Shown here: positions 46,007-58,497 of the stretch, one piece after another
Layout of the letters: the number at the start of each line of letters is the position of its first letter
Position numbering within the stretch: position 1 is the first letter of the stretch
NCBI GenBank assembly: GCA_018873225.1
Contig: JAEILZ010000010.1
Coordinates: forward strand, 389,220-453,219
Origin: [Phialemoniopsis] sp. UDSM-2020
Lineage: Eukaryota > Ascomycota > Sordariomycetes > Thyridiales > Thyridiaceae
Length of the DNA: 64,000 nucleotides
Direction: 5' to 3'
Notes under the pieces: generated by a model
Databases searched by the model: none
What the model was told of the DNA's origin: nothing
Seen by the model: only the letters and a program-made list of their open reading frames with translations
Translations under genes and position numbers: made by a program

Positions 46007-47162
46007 ATGCCTGTGCCCGAGTTCCCGTCCTTCGACTCACTGCCCCTAGACAAGGCCGGCCCTCCAGGCAATGCCTGGGGTCTTTGGGGCGACGGTGATG
46101 AGCTTGGCATGCTCAATCTCCTCACCCCGGACACAGTTGCCGCTGCTTCAAGCGAGATTCGCGAAGGCCTGCGGATATCTCTAGACTTGCCTTTAAACCA
46201 GCCATCTCATCCTGCCTTTGACAGGAGCACATTCCAGCACAAGATACTCAACAAGTCCCCCATGACTATGAACGATGACACCATCTCAATAAATACACAG
46301 AGCAGTACCCAATGGGATGGATTTAGACATTATGGTGCAGTTCTACCTCCTCTAGACCAGTGAGCCTCGACGCTAATAGGCGAGTTGTGCAGGCTATCAG
46401 AGAACAAAGCAATTCTATCGAGGCCATGTACAAGAAGACTTTCATGATGGTGGAGGAAAACTTGGGATAGACAGTACGATCAACATCATCTCGAACAAGC
46501 TCATCACTCATTAACAGCACATCTTAGTTTTCTCCCAGAAAGGTGGAATAATTGGCCGAGGCATTCTACTCGACTGGTACTCCTGGGCTCAACGCAACGG
46601 CATCCACCGCTCCCCCTTTCAAACCAATGCTATTGAGGTGTCCCATCTACGGGCTATAGTCGATGAGACAGGCGTGACCATACGACCGGGAGATATTTTG
46701 TTCATCCGCAGTGGGTTCGTCGCCGAGTACCGCAAGCTATCATCCGCCGAGCAAGAGGGGTTCCCAACTCGGCAACCTGGAGGACTTCTTGGCTTAGAGG
46801 CCACGCCGGATTCGCTGCGCTGGCTTTGGGAAAACCATTTCTCTGCCATCGCCGGGGATGCCGCTGGCTTCGAGCGTGGCCCCGCTACGGGCCCGTACAA
46901 CCACCCCGATGTGAGCATACACCAATGGGCACTGGCGGGCTGGGGAATGCCCATAGGAGAGCTGTTCGATCTTGAAGAGCTGGCCATCGCCTGCAATGCA
47001 AGACAGCGGTGGTCGTTCTTCCTTTGCAGTGTTCCTCTCAAGGTTAGTGTTCTCCTGTTTTGCAAGGGTTCAGGAGCATGCGTACAAGATACTGACTTGT
47101 TGATGCGTATTTAGATACCGGGAGGAGTCGCAAGTCCTGGCAATGCTGTTGCCATTCTTTGA
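46007..47162 (+). CDS. Cyclase-family (PF04199-type) metal-dependent hydrolase
   Basis: Four exons (46007-46334, 46423-46473, 46528-47042, 47115-47162) encode 313 residues. Exon 2 is 51 bp. Splice choices are supported by the restored family blocks DGFRHYGHVQEDFHDG and KGGIIGRGILLDW. The N-terminal part (SLPLDKAGPPGNAWGLWG, DELGMLNLLTPDTV) is characteristic of the fungal branch of this family. STQWDGFRHYG is the metal-site region corresponding to the HxGTHxD motif of kynurenine formamidases. GDILFIRSGFVAEY and HQWALAGWGMPIGELFDLEEL follow, ending IPGGVASPGNAVAIL. The fold hydrolyses amides or lactones using Mn or Zn. Substrate is unknown; adjacency to a permease suggests catabolism. Confidence 0.88.
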
Positions 47163-47932
47163 AGCTAAGCCAACTTTCTCCAGAATCTGCTCAATTCCAT
47201 ATCAAGAGCTAGTAGACGTCCACTGTATATTCACCTAGGTCAGCATACAACTCCTAGTATGATCAGGGCCCGTTATCTCTCATGATATGCATGGGTGGCC
47301 ATGCTCAATATTCCTCCGATTAGCACATTCTTTTCCCATTGCTTTCCTGTCTCTACCTACGGACAATCCACTGTCTCCTTCCAAGTCCCGCACCTGACCA
47401 AATGCAGCAACATTACCCGAAAGAAATGTCAGGGACGTCCTCAGCTTTTTCAATGATTGGTTGTCGAAAGACTGGGTGTATTGCCATAAACCCGGAATAC
47501 TTCGCGTCCCCGTGCTCGTTCGTCGCGAGCGATCTACTGGAATGTGCCAAAACGCGACACCACCCGAATGTAGTCTAATTCCCAACTTTCGGCTGTTCTA
47601 GCCTTCCCGCTATCTAAATCTTTATGGTTAGGGGCATTGGTGCAATGAGACAACCGCCAAAGAGCTAGGAATTGAGCAAAAGCCACTGAAGCCAGGTGCG
47701 CGAGTCGGGGCATGTCGTGAAAGCGCCGCGTATTGTACTTGGCGATTCGAGGCCGACGCGAACACTTGGCCGTTGATATCAGGTCGCCCTTAGTGCAACC
47801 ATCGTCGGCGTCATTTCCATCTTCTTTCTCGCTCAAGTCTCATTTCTCTCTTTGTCGTGGAAGATTCGTCTTCCTAGCCACTCCTTTGACCCATTATTGT
47901 TACGAGCAGAAGCTGATGCCTCCACGTATGCA
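47163..47932. other. Intergenic
   Basis: 770 bp between two rightward genes; no supported gene or clear element. Confidence 0.4.
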
Positions 47933-50900
47933 ATGAGGCTATCATGGATTGCCGCACTTTCTGCGGCTCATAGCGCGCTTGCGCGACCACAACTACCGGG
48001 AGGTTTCCAGCCTCAAAGGAACGACTCTTTTATCGGAGGCACACTCAGCAATAGTACCGTCACGGTAACCATAGCTTCGACTGCCACCTCATCCACGACG
48101 GCCTGTCCTTCGGGCCAGTATGCATCTTTTACTGCAGATGTCGGGCCTCTTGCCACGCTAATGCCTGTTATCCATGTGGACCACGACCTACATGACATTG
48201 CCCACTTAACTCCTCAATGTGCCGGAGCCGGAGCGCCTATCCACTACGCTGTGGAAGGACAGGAAGGTATTACACACCGATTTCCCCCCTGTCAGTCTTG
48301 AATCCATACTAACAGCCTGGGTGTCACCAGACAAGGCAGGCATCTTTGCCGTAGCAACACCAAAATGGTCCTGTCCCTCGGTTGTACTAGATCATTCCAT
48401 CTTGATTTCAAGTATCGAATTCCGAGATGGAATTTTGATTATTCACTTCGCCGACAAGGCCTCTTTCGACCACTGCCTTTCGGAATGGACAAATGGGGAG
48501 ATGGTTCTCGTGACTTATACTGAAGGGTGTGGCGACTTCCACCTCGGTCAACGCTGTTATTATCACACGTTCAAGATTGTATTCGATGCCGGGTCTCTCT
48601 CGGCTTTTGCCTTCGGCCAGGCCCGCGCGATCGAGGAGGTCACAATCGAGGTGAATGTCTGGTGGGGGACCTTGGGCGGAATCAGCTACGGGGCTCCTAA
48701 CGGGCAAGGAGGCGGGACGAGCGGCGCTTCTGAGGGCGGCAACACTGTTCCCACGGGCACCACATCGGCATCGCCAAGCAGCACGTCGTCCTGCGTCGCG
48801 CCCATAGACACCAAGTATGGCCTTCCGACCGCGTGCCTCGGGCCATACTTTGACGATGACCTCGATGCCGGTCTAGGCTACTTCAATGCCAGCGATTTTG
48901 ACTACAGCTCCGTTCTGAGCAAGGAAGATGTCGACAACAGATGGGTCACCCACTCGGTTCAGAGACGCTGGGCTGTCTGGAGTTCCATAGTCAGCTCTGT
49001 GCGCAAGTTTGCTTCGAAGACCAAGGAAGGCATCCAGGAGATTGCTACGGCGGCTAAGGAGGTAGCACAGGCTCTGGGTTTGAATTTGAAGAAAGCCGGA
49101 TCGACAGCTGCCCGAGTCAGCGCCCAAATCCTCGACGTGTATCAGACTGTGGGACAGCTTGCAGCCAATGCATTACTGGGCAAGCCGAACACTTTCGAAA
49201 AGGACTTCGATAAGCTGTTGCTTCCTCGTCCGGCAAAGGAATGCGAAGATGATGAAAAGAACGGGGATGCCGACAAGACGAAGAATGCCTGCAAACCCAA
49301 AGGCGATGTCAAGGGCGTCAAGACACCTTGGGGTGACAGCGCTATACTTCTCAAGTCCATCGGCACGCTCCCCGACTCGAAGGATTTGTTGCCTGTAGGC
49401 GGCAAGAAGCAGACGACGATCACCAGAGCCAGCTTTATCAATATCTACTGTGTTCAATGCGGACTCACGGGCTCTATGAAGACCAAAGGCAATGTCACGT
49501 ACCAAGTAGGTCGAGGCATCACAGAAGGCTTTATTGAGGGGAATCTCGATATGTCTGTGGGAATCGGCCTGGGCATTTACGCGCAGTACCTCTATGAGGA
49601 CAAGTGGCGCAAGAACATATGGGACGTGCCTCTGTCGCCCTTCACGCTGGGCTTCATCACTGTAGGGCCCATCCTTTCCATTGGTACTGAGCTGAAGTAC
49701 AATCTGAACATGACTGGCACCATGCTTGCACGAGCTGATGTTAGCATTGCGCGAGCTCATTTTCTGTACGACTTCAAGGATGGAGGCAAAGTTATCTCGC
49801 GTGGCTTCAAGCCCGAGTTCAAGCCCGAATTCCGGGCTGATGGCGAGGTTACTGCGGCTGTACAATTCGGTGTACCTTTTGCCCTCGAGTTTGGCATCAC
49901 GACGTTTGACGGCTGTGAGCGATGCAAGGGGACTTTTGGTATCGAAGATATGCCTTCCGTCAAGATCGCTGCTGCGGTGGCGGCCTATGTCAGCTACAAC
50001 AATGCATCCAATGGTGTTGAGGCCGGCCTGACACCATTAAATGGCTGCAAAGGTATCTCAACAACACTCAGTGTCAGAAACGACGTCAACGCTGTTGCGA
50101 AGGGTTTTGGGTTTATTCAGAAGAACTGGACCATCTATGAGACCAAAGACTACGTTCTTGCCTCGTACTGTATTGGGTAAGATGACCTTGGTGAGATCCC
50201 GGACTGATCACAGAGGCTAATTATGCTCATCGGTACAGGGACAAGGTCAACACTACCAAACGTTCAGCGAGACTAGCACCTATTCACCAGAGTCTTGTAC
50301 AGACCGAGGCGCGTCGGGACCTTGTCAACGGCAGCACTTCAGCAAGAGGCTCCTCTACCCTCAGTGTGTCGACCCCGAGTGTCTCTCAGACGATTGCCTC
50401 TCGACCCAGTAATACTGCAGTCCAGAGAGTCCAGTCAGTCAGCGATTTTGATGACAGCAATATCTATGATCTTACACCGTACGTGGTTGAAGAGGTTGAG
50501 GATGTGGGCTTCGATGGCACCAGACTTCCGTCTACTCCATATGACCTGGACGAGAGCGACTTCGACGGTTTCTGGTTCAGCACGCTGGGCCTTCAGGGTT
50601 CAAATGGCGAATATGTGCTTGCCACATGCAATGACGGCAACGTCTACCTCCAGGAGAAGTCCGCCCACAACGATCTGCCTTTCTACCAGACCTGTACCAC
50701 TCTATGGGCCGGCTATGAAGACGCGGTGATCTCGACTCCCACCGGCGAAGTTCTCCACTACTATGAGAATACCATGTCATTGCTCAATGTCAGCCGGTTG
50801 CGGACTGCCGAGGAGTCGCATATCCCGGGAACCTCGGTCTATGTGTAAGTACAGTCTGCATTTGTTCTGCAGAAGAGACACTGATTTTGAACAACATTAC

Positions 50901-51365
50901 AGGGCACTCACACCTTTTTACTACTCACCCGACGACTCGACTGCCAGCCTCTTGGCTGCTGTGGATCCCAATGGCAATCTCTTCTTCCCTGCTGTATGCA
51001 CGTATCAAGACAGCTCACAAGGCGCCAAGCTATTTCTTGTGAGCGACGAAATCGAAGGCGGACTTGCTCTCTTGCGCTCAGCGGATCTCGAATACAGTGT
51101 GACAAACGGCGCCGTTGACGAGTGTTATCTGTTGTTCCTCGACATCACCGCCAGACAAGATGGTGCATGGGCTGCTGATGATGCTGGAGCAGCAGCAAGG
51201 TACCACGCCGATCCACTGGACGTGGCCTTTGATGACGAATATTTCAATGCCGACGGTAGTTTGGACCTGCCAGATGGTGCCGAGTTGTCAAGTACTGGCG
51301 ATGCGGGCCTGAGGGATCTGGAGGAAGTCTATGATGATGATGCATTTGACGACGAAGCTTTTTGA
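47933..51365 (+). CDS. Large secreted protein of unknown function (DUF7029/DUF7223-like)
   Basis: Four exons (47933-48266, 48331-50176, 50239-50844, 50903-51365) encode 1082 residues. Residues 1-18 form a signal peptide (IAALSAAHSALA). A Ser/Thr-rich segment follows. The first domain starts near KAGIFAVATPKWSCP and contains HCLSEW, EGCGDFH and YYHTFKIVFD. A low-complexity Gly/Ser/Thr linker follows, then a helical segment (SSVRKFASKTKEGIQEIATAAKE). A second beta-rich domain reads INIYCVQCGLTGSMKTKG to FGITTFDGCERCKGTFG. Possible Kex2 sites (QRRW, TKRS, EARRD) flank the domains. The C-terminal third is acidic, ending DDDAFDDEAF. I believe this is the paired DUF7029/DUF7223 architecture of mould secreted proteins, from memory. 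No catalytic motif is recognised. Confidence 0.83.
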
Positions 51366-52009
51366 AAGGGCTGTCCATATTTCTCAAGAGATTTTTCGTT
51401 ATTTTCTGTCTATTATTATTCGAGCTCCATGTTCACGTTGTCAGGCAGTCTGCATTATCATTCCAACATTCACTCTGTAGCCCGCATTCACTGGCAAGAC
51501 GCATACTCCTGGACGAGCGTCGCACATTCAGTACACTATGGGTATATTCAAGATCAACGGAATAAAGGAGAATGGGGTGAGGAGAGATGGTTAAGTTCAC
51601 ATAATTTATTTCGTAGAGAACATGCCAACACAAAGGCGAATGGATGCTTCTTATCATCACGGCTTCACGCGTCTCGGTGGTTCCGAGCTAAAGCCGGGAT
51701 TAGCGACTTAGTGTCCATTTCCTGGTAGCCGAGGCCGGGCAGTCCCCACGGAGCGGAGAGTTGCCGCCGCCCTAATACAAAAAAGTGAAAACCCTGTTAT
51801 GACGTTTGTTTTGACGGAACCACACTCCCTCTGCATTATCTTCCAGGTGCTGCTGCGCGTTATTTCTTCCTGTACCAATTCTTGTTGCCCCAGAAAACGT
51901 TAGGGGACCCATTGATGATCCCGATCCCGCCTTGAAATCTCTTGGCACTGACCTGACACTCTCATACAGCTCCAACGGAGAAGACGCGATTGCGTTTTCC
52001 AGGCCAACG
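51366..52009. other. Intergenic
   Basis: 644 bp between two rightward genes. The frame of the next gene is open upstream to 51932 but lacks an ATG there. No other signal seen. Confidence 0.4.
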
Positions 52010-53800
52010 ATGGCCAGCAGCGGAGTTCGAGGAAATCTCGGCGATACCGCCTCTCCAACGACCCAACTGCCCGCATCCGAGGAGAGTAGTAACGAAGATC
52101 TTGAGTCCTCAAGCGCTTCCATCAGCGTGTCCTCCGGCCCGACCAGCGCAGTTGCCAATGGCAATGAGAAGCAGAGCACCGACAACGACGGCCATCGGCC
52201 CACGGACGACGAAATGCGGCCGAGCCTATCCCGCACTCCGACAGCCCGTCTCCCCGGCCGTCCCGGTACGGCAACCGGCTTCGGGACCGGGATGCAACGG
52301 ACGGTCTCACGCCGTGAGACCATTATTTCGCGCATCCGCAGCCGACCTGTCCCTCAATTCACCCATCCGCTCTCTCACGTCAAGACGAGTGAAGCGGAAC
52401 TAGTGGACTTTGAAGGCCCAGATGACCCGTATCACCCTCTCAATTGGCCGACTCACAAGAAAGTGCTTACGACTGCTCTTTACGGCCTTGTCACCATGAC
52501 GGCAACGTGGGCATCGTCTGCCTACTCGGCTGGTACGGTAGCCGTCGCAAAGGAGTTCCATGTTGGCACTCAGGTCGCTGTGCTCGGCACAACTCTTTTC
52601 CTATTCGGATTCGGCATCGGTCCATTACTCTGGGCCCCGTTGAGCGAGGTCTTTGGCAGACGCGTCGCTGTGCTGGCGCCCATGGTAGTGGCTAGTTGCT
52701 TCAGCTTTGGCACTGCTACAGCAAAGGACCTGCAAACGGTAATGATCACGAGATTCTTTGGTGCATTCTTCGCCTCGGCCCCGGTGACCAACACGGGAGG
52801 CGTGCTAGGGGATCTCTTTAGCCCAGCCTGGAGAGGCATTGCGATGGCCGGCTATGCAATGGCTGTCGTTGGTGGTCCAGTGATAGGTCCAATCGTGTCG
52901 GCTGTTGTCACCCAAGTACCGTATCTGGGCTGGCGCTGGACGGAATACATTACCGGCATCCTACAAGTCTTCATCCTCATCATTGCCGCTATCTTCATTG
53001 ACGAGACTTACCCGCCCAAGTTGCTGGTCTACAAGAGCCGACGTCTAAGGCACGAAACCGGAAATTGGGCCTTGCACGCCAAATTCGAGGAGTGGGATGT
53101 CAGTATCGGGGAGCTGGCCAAGAAGTTCTTGATTAGACCAATCCAGCTCTTGTGTACCCCCATCTGCTTCCTTATCGCTCTCTTCGCCAGTTTCTGCTAT
53201 GGAATCTTGTACCTGCAGCTCGGGGCCATCCCATACATCTTCGGCGAGATACGCGGTTGGAGCCCTTTCGTCGCCACTCTCCCCTTTCTATGCATCCTTC
53301 TCGGCGCCATTGGCGGGGCCGCTGCCAATGTCTTCAACCAGACGCTCTATAACAAGGCTTACCACGCCGCAGGGAACCGCGCCGTGCCGGAGAAGCGCTT
53401 GCCTCCGATGATGGTTGGTTCTTTACTCTTTAGTGGAGGCCAATTCCTGACGGGATGGACTGCAGACCCTAAATTTCATTGGATCGTGCCGTGTATCGGA
53501 CTCGTCCTCTTGGGAATGGGCTTCTTCACCATATTCCAGGCGGCGTTGAACTATCTAGTCGACACTTTTCAACAATACGCAGCCTCGGCCGTGGCTGCCA
53601 ACACATTCCTTCGGTCATGTTTTGCTGGAGCTTTTCCCCTGATAGTGGGACCCATGTACCACAACATCGGCGTCGGTCCCGGATCGAGTATAGCAGCAGG
53701 GTTCGCCGCGCTGCTCATTCCGGTACCGTATGTGTTTTACTTCTATGGCAAGCGAGTAAGGGCGATGTCGAAATGGTCGAAGGGGTCGGTGTTCGATTAA
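52010..53800 (+). CDS. MFS multidrug/polyamine efflux transporter (DHA1 family)
   Basis: A single exon of 596 residues from the ATG at 52010. About 140 hydrophilic, Ser/Thr-rich N-terminal residues precede the DHA1 hallmark DPYHPLNWPTHKK. Twelve membrane helices follow. The antiporter set is visible: LWAPLSEVFGRR in loop 2-3, GGVLGDLFSPAWRG, and the helix-5 motif AVVGGPVIGPIVSA. The sequence class is that of Flu1/Tpo1-like fungal exporters of drugs, polyamines or fungal metabolites at the plasma membrane. Efflux direction is inferred from the helix-5 motif. The absence of introns contrasts with the other MFS genes here. Confidence 0.92.
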   Translation: MASSGVRGNLGDTASPTTQLPASEESSNEDLESSSASISVSSGPTSAVANGNEKQSTDNDGHRPTDDEMRPSLSRTPTARLPGRPGTATGFGTGMQRTVSRRETIISRIRSRPVPQFTHPLSHVKTSEAELVDFEGPDDPYHPLNWPTHKKVLTTALYGLVTMTATWASSAYSAGTVAVAKEFHVGTQVAVLGTTLFLFGFGIGPLLWAPLSEVFGRRVAVLAPMVVASCFSFGTATAKDLQTVMITRFFGAFFASAPVTNTGGVLGDLFSPAWRGIAMAGYAMAVVGGPVIGPIVSAVVTQVPYLGWRWTEYITGILQVFILIIAAIFIDETYPPKLLVYKSRRLRHETGNWALHAKFEEWDVSIGELAKKFLIRPIQLLCTPICFLIALFASFCYGILYLQLGAIPYIFGEIRGWSPFVATLPFLCILLGAIGGAAANVFNQTLYNKAYHAAGNRAVPEKRLPPMMVGSLLFSGGQFLTGWTADPKFHWIVPCIGLVLLGMGFFTIFQAALNYLVDTFQQYAASAVAANTFLRSCFAGAFPLIVGPMYHNIGVGPGSSIAAGFAALLIPVPYVFYFYGKRVRAMSKWSKGSVFD

Positions 53801-54256
53801 GCTTAGATTGCATGTGTCCCATGATGGCGGGAAGTAAATAGTTGAGATTAACAAAAACGGCTAGGGAACTGCTCGGAGGTAGCGGTTCGCGGCTTGCTAC
53901 AAATACATCAATGCTAGCACGAAGGAAGACTTGAAACTTGAGAGGATTGGCGATCAGAAAATAGTGCTGACATGTTCACTCAAAAAACCCTAAGCTGGCG
54001 TGGCCGGCAACCCACTTACGCCCTTTAATCCACACAGATGACGCATCTGCATGGTCCCTTATCCCTTCGAAGCAAGTTGCCGCGCTGCCACTGTAACGTC
54101 GAGAGATTTGAGAATCTCACCGCTCAATGGATCTTTGAGCACCACTAGCTTTGAAGCCTTTGCACTTTATTCTTCTTGGCATTTGATTGTTCGTTAGCAG
54201 AGAGCAGTGCATTTTCCTTTGCGGTTTACATTGAACGCTCGAAATATTATACAGCG
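53801..54256. other. Intergenic
   Basis: 456 bp between two rightward genes; no clear element seen. Confidence 0.4.
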
Positions 54257-55171
54257 ATGTCACAGATGAACACCGACCTCAGGATGCGCATCGGCTTTCT
54301 CGGACTAGGTGTCATGGGCACACCGATGGCTCTCAACATGGCGCGCGAATTTCCACTTACTGCGTGGAATCGAACAGCATGCGCAAAGAGGACAGAAATC
54401 TTCCAGCGAGCAGGAGCAAGCTTGGTCAGCACACCGTTAAAGGTTGTCGAGCAGTCGGATATTATCTTTGCCATGCTTGCGGATGCCGAGGCAATGCGAT
54501 CGGTCTTCGCTTCTGCGGGATTTCGGGAGGCACTGCGCGGGAAGATATTTGTCAACACAGGCACAGTCAGCATCGAGGAGAGCAGGGATATCGCGGAGCA
54601 GGTCAAACACGCTGGAGCGGATTTTGTCGAGATGCCCGTGAGTGGCAGCAAGGTCCCAGCTGAGCAGGCGCAACTTGTCGGATTGATCGCAGGCTCTGAA
54701 GAAGTTGCAAAACGTATTGAGCCGAGCGTACGGCTAATGACCAAGGCCACGGTCTATTGCGGGACAGGCATAGGCGCTGCACTCAAGATGAAGTATGCTA
54801 TCAACCTCTTCTTGATCACCATGTCGGTAGGGCTTGCGGAGGCCACGAACCTCGCAAGAGCGCAGGGTCTGGATCTAAGAGCCTTTGAGCAGGCTCTTGA
54901 TGTTGGGCCCTTGGCATCTCCCTACTCGAGAATGAAGATGCCCAAGCTGGTGCACGAGGACTGGACGGCTCAGGGATCCATCAAGAACTGTTACCACAGC
55001 AATACGAGGATCATCATGGAGGCTGCGAGAGCAGAAAATGCCCAAACACCGCTCTTGGAGATATGCGACGACCTCTACAGGAGAGCGAACGAGTCGGGGC
55101 TTGGGCAGGAGGATATGGTTGCTGTCATCAAGACAATTGCGGAGAGTGGCCCGCTGTCCAAGCACGCGTAG
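54257..55171 (+). CDS. Beta-hydroxyacid dehydrogenase (3-hydroxyisobutyrate dehydrogenase/glyoxylate reductase type)
   Basis: A single exon of 304 residues. The N-terminal dinucleotide motif GFLGLGVMGTPMALNM (residues 13-28) is the family hallmark. The substrate motif appears as FVEMPVSGSKVPAEQAQL (consensus DAPVSGG). The catalytic Lys lies in GIGAALKMKYAINLF, with the NxxK-type spacing altered to KMKYAIN. The C-terminal all-alpha domain is complete (GSIKNCYHSNTRI, GLGQEDMVAVIK). Members reduce or oxidise short beta-hydroxy acids with NAD(P). The second substrate-motif Gly is Ser here (SGSK), as in glyoxylate/succinic-semialdehyde reductase relatives. The exact substrate is not assigned. Confidence 0.9.
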   Translation: MSQMNTDLRMRIGFLGLGVMGTPMALNMAREFPLTAWNRTACAKRTEIFQRAGASLVSTPLKVVEQSDIIFAMLADAEAMRSVFASAGFREALRGKIFVNTGTVSIEESRDIAEQVKHAGADFVEMPVSGSKVPAEQAQLVGLIAGSEEVAKRIEPSVRLMTKATVYCGTGIGAALKMKYAINLFLITMSVGLAEATNLARAQGLDLRAFEQALDVGPLASPYSRMKMPKLVHEDWTAQGSIKNCYHSNTRIIMEAARAENAQTPLLEICDDLYRRANESGLGQEDMVAVIKTIAESGPLSKHA

Positions 55172-56572
55172 CACCTTTCCCGGTTGGTCTAAACCATTAC
55201 AACATAGATGCCTAGTCTAGAGATGAAGGTTCAGCTCATGCATACTTCGTGACCCAAGACGTCCTGTGGAGCGGTTGCACGTCGGTATTATTTATAGCAC
55301 CCGGTTCTTAGCTCACGGCCCAGCAACCGACTTGATCTGTTTTACTTGCTTGATAGCGCGAGGGAGAATGAAATTTGTCTATGAGAACACCACAGTGACT
55401 ATGCAAGTTGTAGGTTTCAGGAAATCATGGGGGAAAGTTTACCCGGAGACAACTGACGCGCAGACCAGTGAGAGGCTTTGTTTGAATGACGGGAGTAGAT
55501 TGGCTTGCGAAACATGACCCAGATATGGATTTCTTTGCGTGGTGTTACTTCTACCGCCGAAGTCTCCACGAATGATGTTGATCCATTCTGCCTCCGTTCC
55601 GAAGCTAGACCAGGGCTGTGCTCATGAAGTCCTGATCATCCGTCCGAATGGCTTCAGCATCGGCCACGCTGATACGAAACATCATTGTACTGGTAAGACA
55701 AGGTATTGCAATGATAAACCAAGTCCATACTGCCATAGTGAGCCTCTTCACACCTGTGAATTGCGGTTGCTTAATCACAATGCTCTCCATTACGTGCCGA
55801 GTCATATTCTGACGAGTGATCCCGCCTCTCGAGATCAGGAACATGGGCATTCATGATGTTCGTACTCTGGACAAAGTCTCTCACACTGATTGCTTACTAG
55901 CAAAGATCGACATGCAGACGCTCTCGAGCCATTGAGAGGGGTAAATGGGCATGACCGGAGCTCTTGTCTTGCCAACCCTGCTGAAGGAGACCAGCTTGAT
56001 TTGCCGCGGGGCAGGTGCTCAGGCCGGTCTGCATGGGTTGTCAGGCCCCATCCTAAACCCCGCACACTAATGTGTCCAGCTGTCACAAGCGGGGAAAGCC
56101 TGGGGTAACCAAACGAGTATCTGTCATCCAACAGTGCTGCTGAACGACCTAGTGTGGATGGCCTCTGACCATGGGATACGTTCTGAATGGCTGAGGTCAC
56201 TTGAGGATGCTTGCTTGCTGATCCACTCGTGTGTGATCAAGTGCTACGAAACTTAAATTTAACCCCGAGCACCGCGTAGAAACGGAGCTGAGAGCTGCTC
56301 AATAATGTGACAGCAGTTTCTGGTTGCAACGGAGTCGTAGATCTTCCCCGACCTACATATTTCTGCAAGCTTGGTTGCAGTCCGCACGCAGTCTCGGTGG
56401 TTTTTATTTGAAACGATTGAGGCACAGCAACGATTAACATAAAGCTTTGTCCTCCCCCAGGACCATGTCTACTCCACCGAGATCTCCTATCTTCTCAAGG
56501 CTTGTTTACCCCGGATTTCCCTTCGGGTAGTCCACTTTGCTACCCATTCTTCTTGGAACTCTAAACATCAAT
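55172..56572. other. Intergenic, 1.4 kb
   Basis: No supported gene. Scattered short open frames have no motif and no shared frame or splice logic. It lies between two rightward genes and must hold a terminator and the permease promoter. Confidence 0.45.
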
Positions 56573-58302
56573 ATGTCTGACACAAGGCGTACGCCCCTGC
56601 GGGCCAACTGGAAGTGCTTCGTCATCTGCTTCGGTATGACTATGGCCAATCTACAGTATGGTTTCGACGCGGGTGTCATTGCCAACCTGCAAGCCATGCC
56701 GGGTTTCCTGCAAGTTTTCGGCTATCGTGACCCCAAGCTCAAGATTGGCTGGGGCATCACAACTACGAACCAGCAGCTCATTACATCGTTTTTGAACATC
56801 GGCACCATGATCGGTGTATTTTTCACAGCGCCGTTTGGTCGGTTCTTTGGGCGCCGTGCCGGAATCTGGGCTGGATCTTTGATCTGCTACATCGGTGCTT
56901 CTGTTCAAATTGCCTCGACTTCCATTGCTGGGGTGTGCGTTGGGAGAGCATTTGTCGGAGCTTCGAATGCTTTCTTCATCACATTTGCCAATTCCTACAT
57001 CGCCGAATCTACTCCCCCTCATTTGAGACCGGTCGTATCTAGCATATTCGGCATAATGACGGGCGTAGGAGCCATCATCAGCGCGGTGATCTGTAACGGG
57101 GTTAAGACTATCATGAACAGACATTGCTATCAGATTCCGCTGGCCTGCTTGTTCTTTTTCCCGACTCTCATATCGATCATCTCATTCTTCGTCCCGGAAT
57201 CGCCTCGCTGGCTGTTACTCAAGAATCGCTCGCAAGAGGCCGAGAGATCCTTGACTATTCTGCGCGATAACTCTCTGAGTTTACAACTTCTCGAGGAAGA
57301 ATTCATTGAGATTACTCGAGGTATTGAAGAAGAAAAGGCCATGGCATCCAGCTCACAATTCATGGACATCTTTAGAGGAACGGATCTGCGCCGTACTATC
57401 ATCTGCACAGCCGTTGTCTTGTCCCGCGCTTCTTCAGGACTCTGGCTGTTCTTGGCTTACGGGGTATGTCATTTCACCCTTGAATATACTGAGATCTGCA
57501 GTGCTGACCTCTTGTTACCCAGACATACTTCTACCAACAGGCCGGCATCGGCGACCCTTTTGTCATGGGTATATACGTGCTGATTGCTCTCATCGGTGGG
57601 ACCGTGATTGCTATTTACTGCTCTTACAAGTGGCTGGGTCGAAGATCCATGATGCTTATCGGGACTGGGGGTGCAGGCATTTTTATGCTGGGCATTGCTA
57701 TCGCCGACACCATCGCGCCCGGTTCAGAGGCATCTGCTAAGACATTCACCGCCCTCTCGATCTGTTATCAGTTTGTGTACGGGGGCTTTTCGGGTGCCAT
57801 GTCTTGGCCTATCTCTGCTGAAGTGGTCAGCTCCCGGCTCCGAGTGTACACCTTGTCCCTGGCCACCGGCATCGACTATCTTGCTGCTTGTAAGTTATCT
57901 TAGCGTACCCGAATATTCTCCTGCCACTGACTTAGTACTGAAATAGGGCTGGTCGCCTTCTGCTCGCCATACTTCATCAACCCGACCGCCATGGGATGGG
58001 GCGCAAGGTACTGCTGGATCTGGGCCGCTTCCAATCTGGTCACCTACGGTATGTCTCGTTATGCACACTGTCCGCCTCACATGATTGACCAATTGATAGT
58101 ATTCTTTTATTTTATGCTCCCCGAGATGAAAGGTCGGTCTCTGGAAGAGATTGACCAGCTCTTCGAGAAGAAGGTCCCAACCCGTCAATTCCACAAATAT
58201 GTATGCACAACTCGAGAACAAGCCCACAACGTGGCCATCAAGAAGGGCCAAGCCGAGATTTCACATGTTGAGGGTAACGAGATGACTCTTCACGAGGCTT
58301 GA
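56573..58302 (+). CDS. MFS sugar permease (alpha-glucoside/hexose type)
   Basis: Four exons (56573-57463, 57523-57889, 57947-58048, 58100-58302; introns 51-59 bp) encode 520 residues. It has a very short N-terminus before helix 1 (FGMTMANLQYGFDAGVIANL). Sugar-porter marks are APFGRFFGRRAGIW, GRAFVGASNAFFITFANSYIAE, VPESPRWLLLKNR, YKWLGRRSMML and LPEMKGRSLEEIDQLFEKKV. The C-terminal PEMKGRSLEEIDQLF is the usual last motif. Helix 7 carries YFYQQAGIGDPF rather than the more common QxxGxN, so the substrate may be unusual. The neighbour at the 3' end is a convergent metallo-hydrolase 195 bp away. Confidence 0.9.
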
Positions 58303-58497
58303 TCAAGCAATGGACTGGGTTAATGCCAACAAGCCGGCAACACATTCCTGGAAGTCTCAAAGAGCATTTCGCTAGACCACAAGATTGGCAAGAAGTTTAT
58401 TGACCGTGAAGTAAATGAATGAAAGGTCGATCAGACACCCGGTGTTCTAGTCCGCCGCCGATTGCTCTGTCTCAAAGTCTGATGTCGTCTTCACCTG

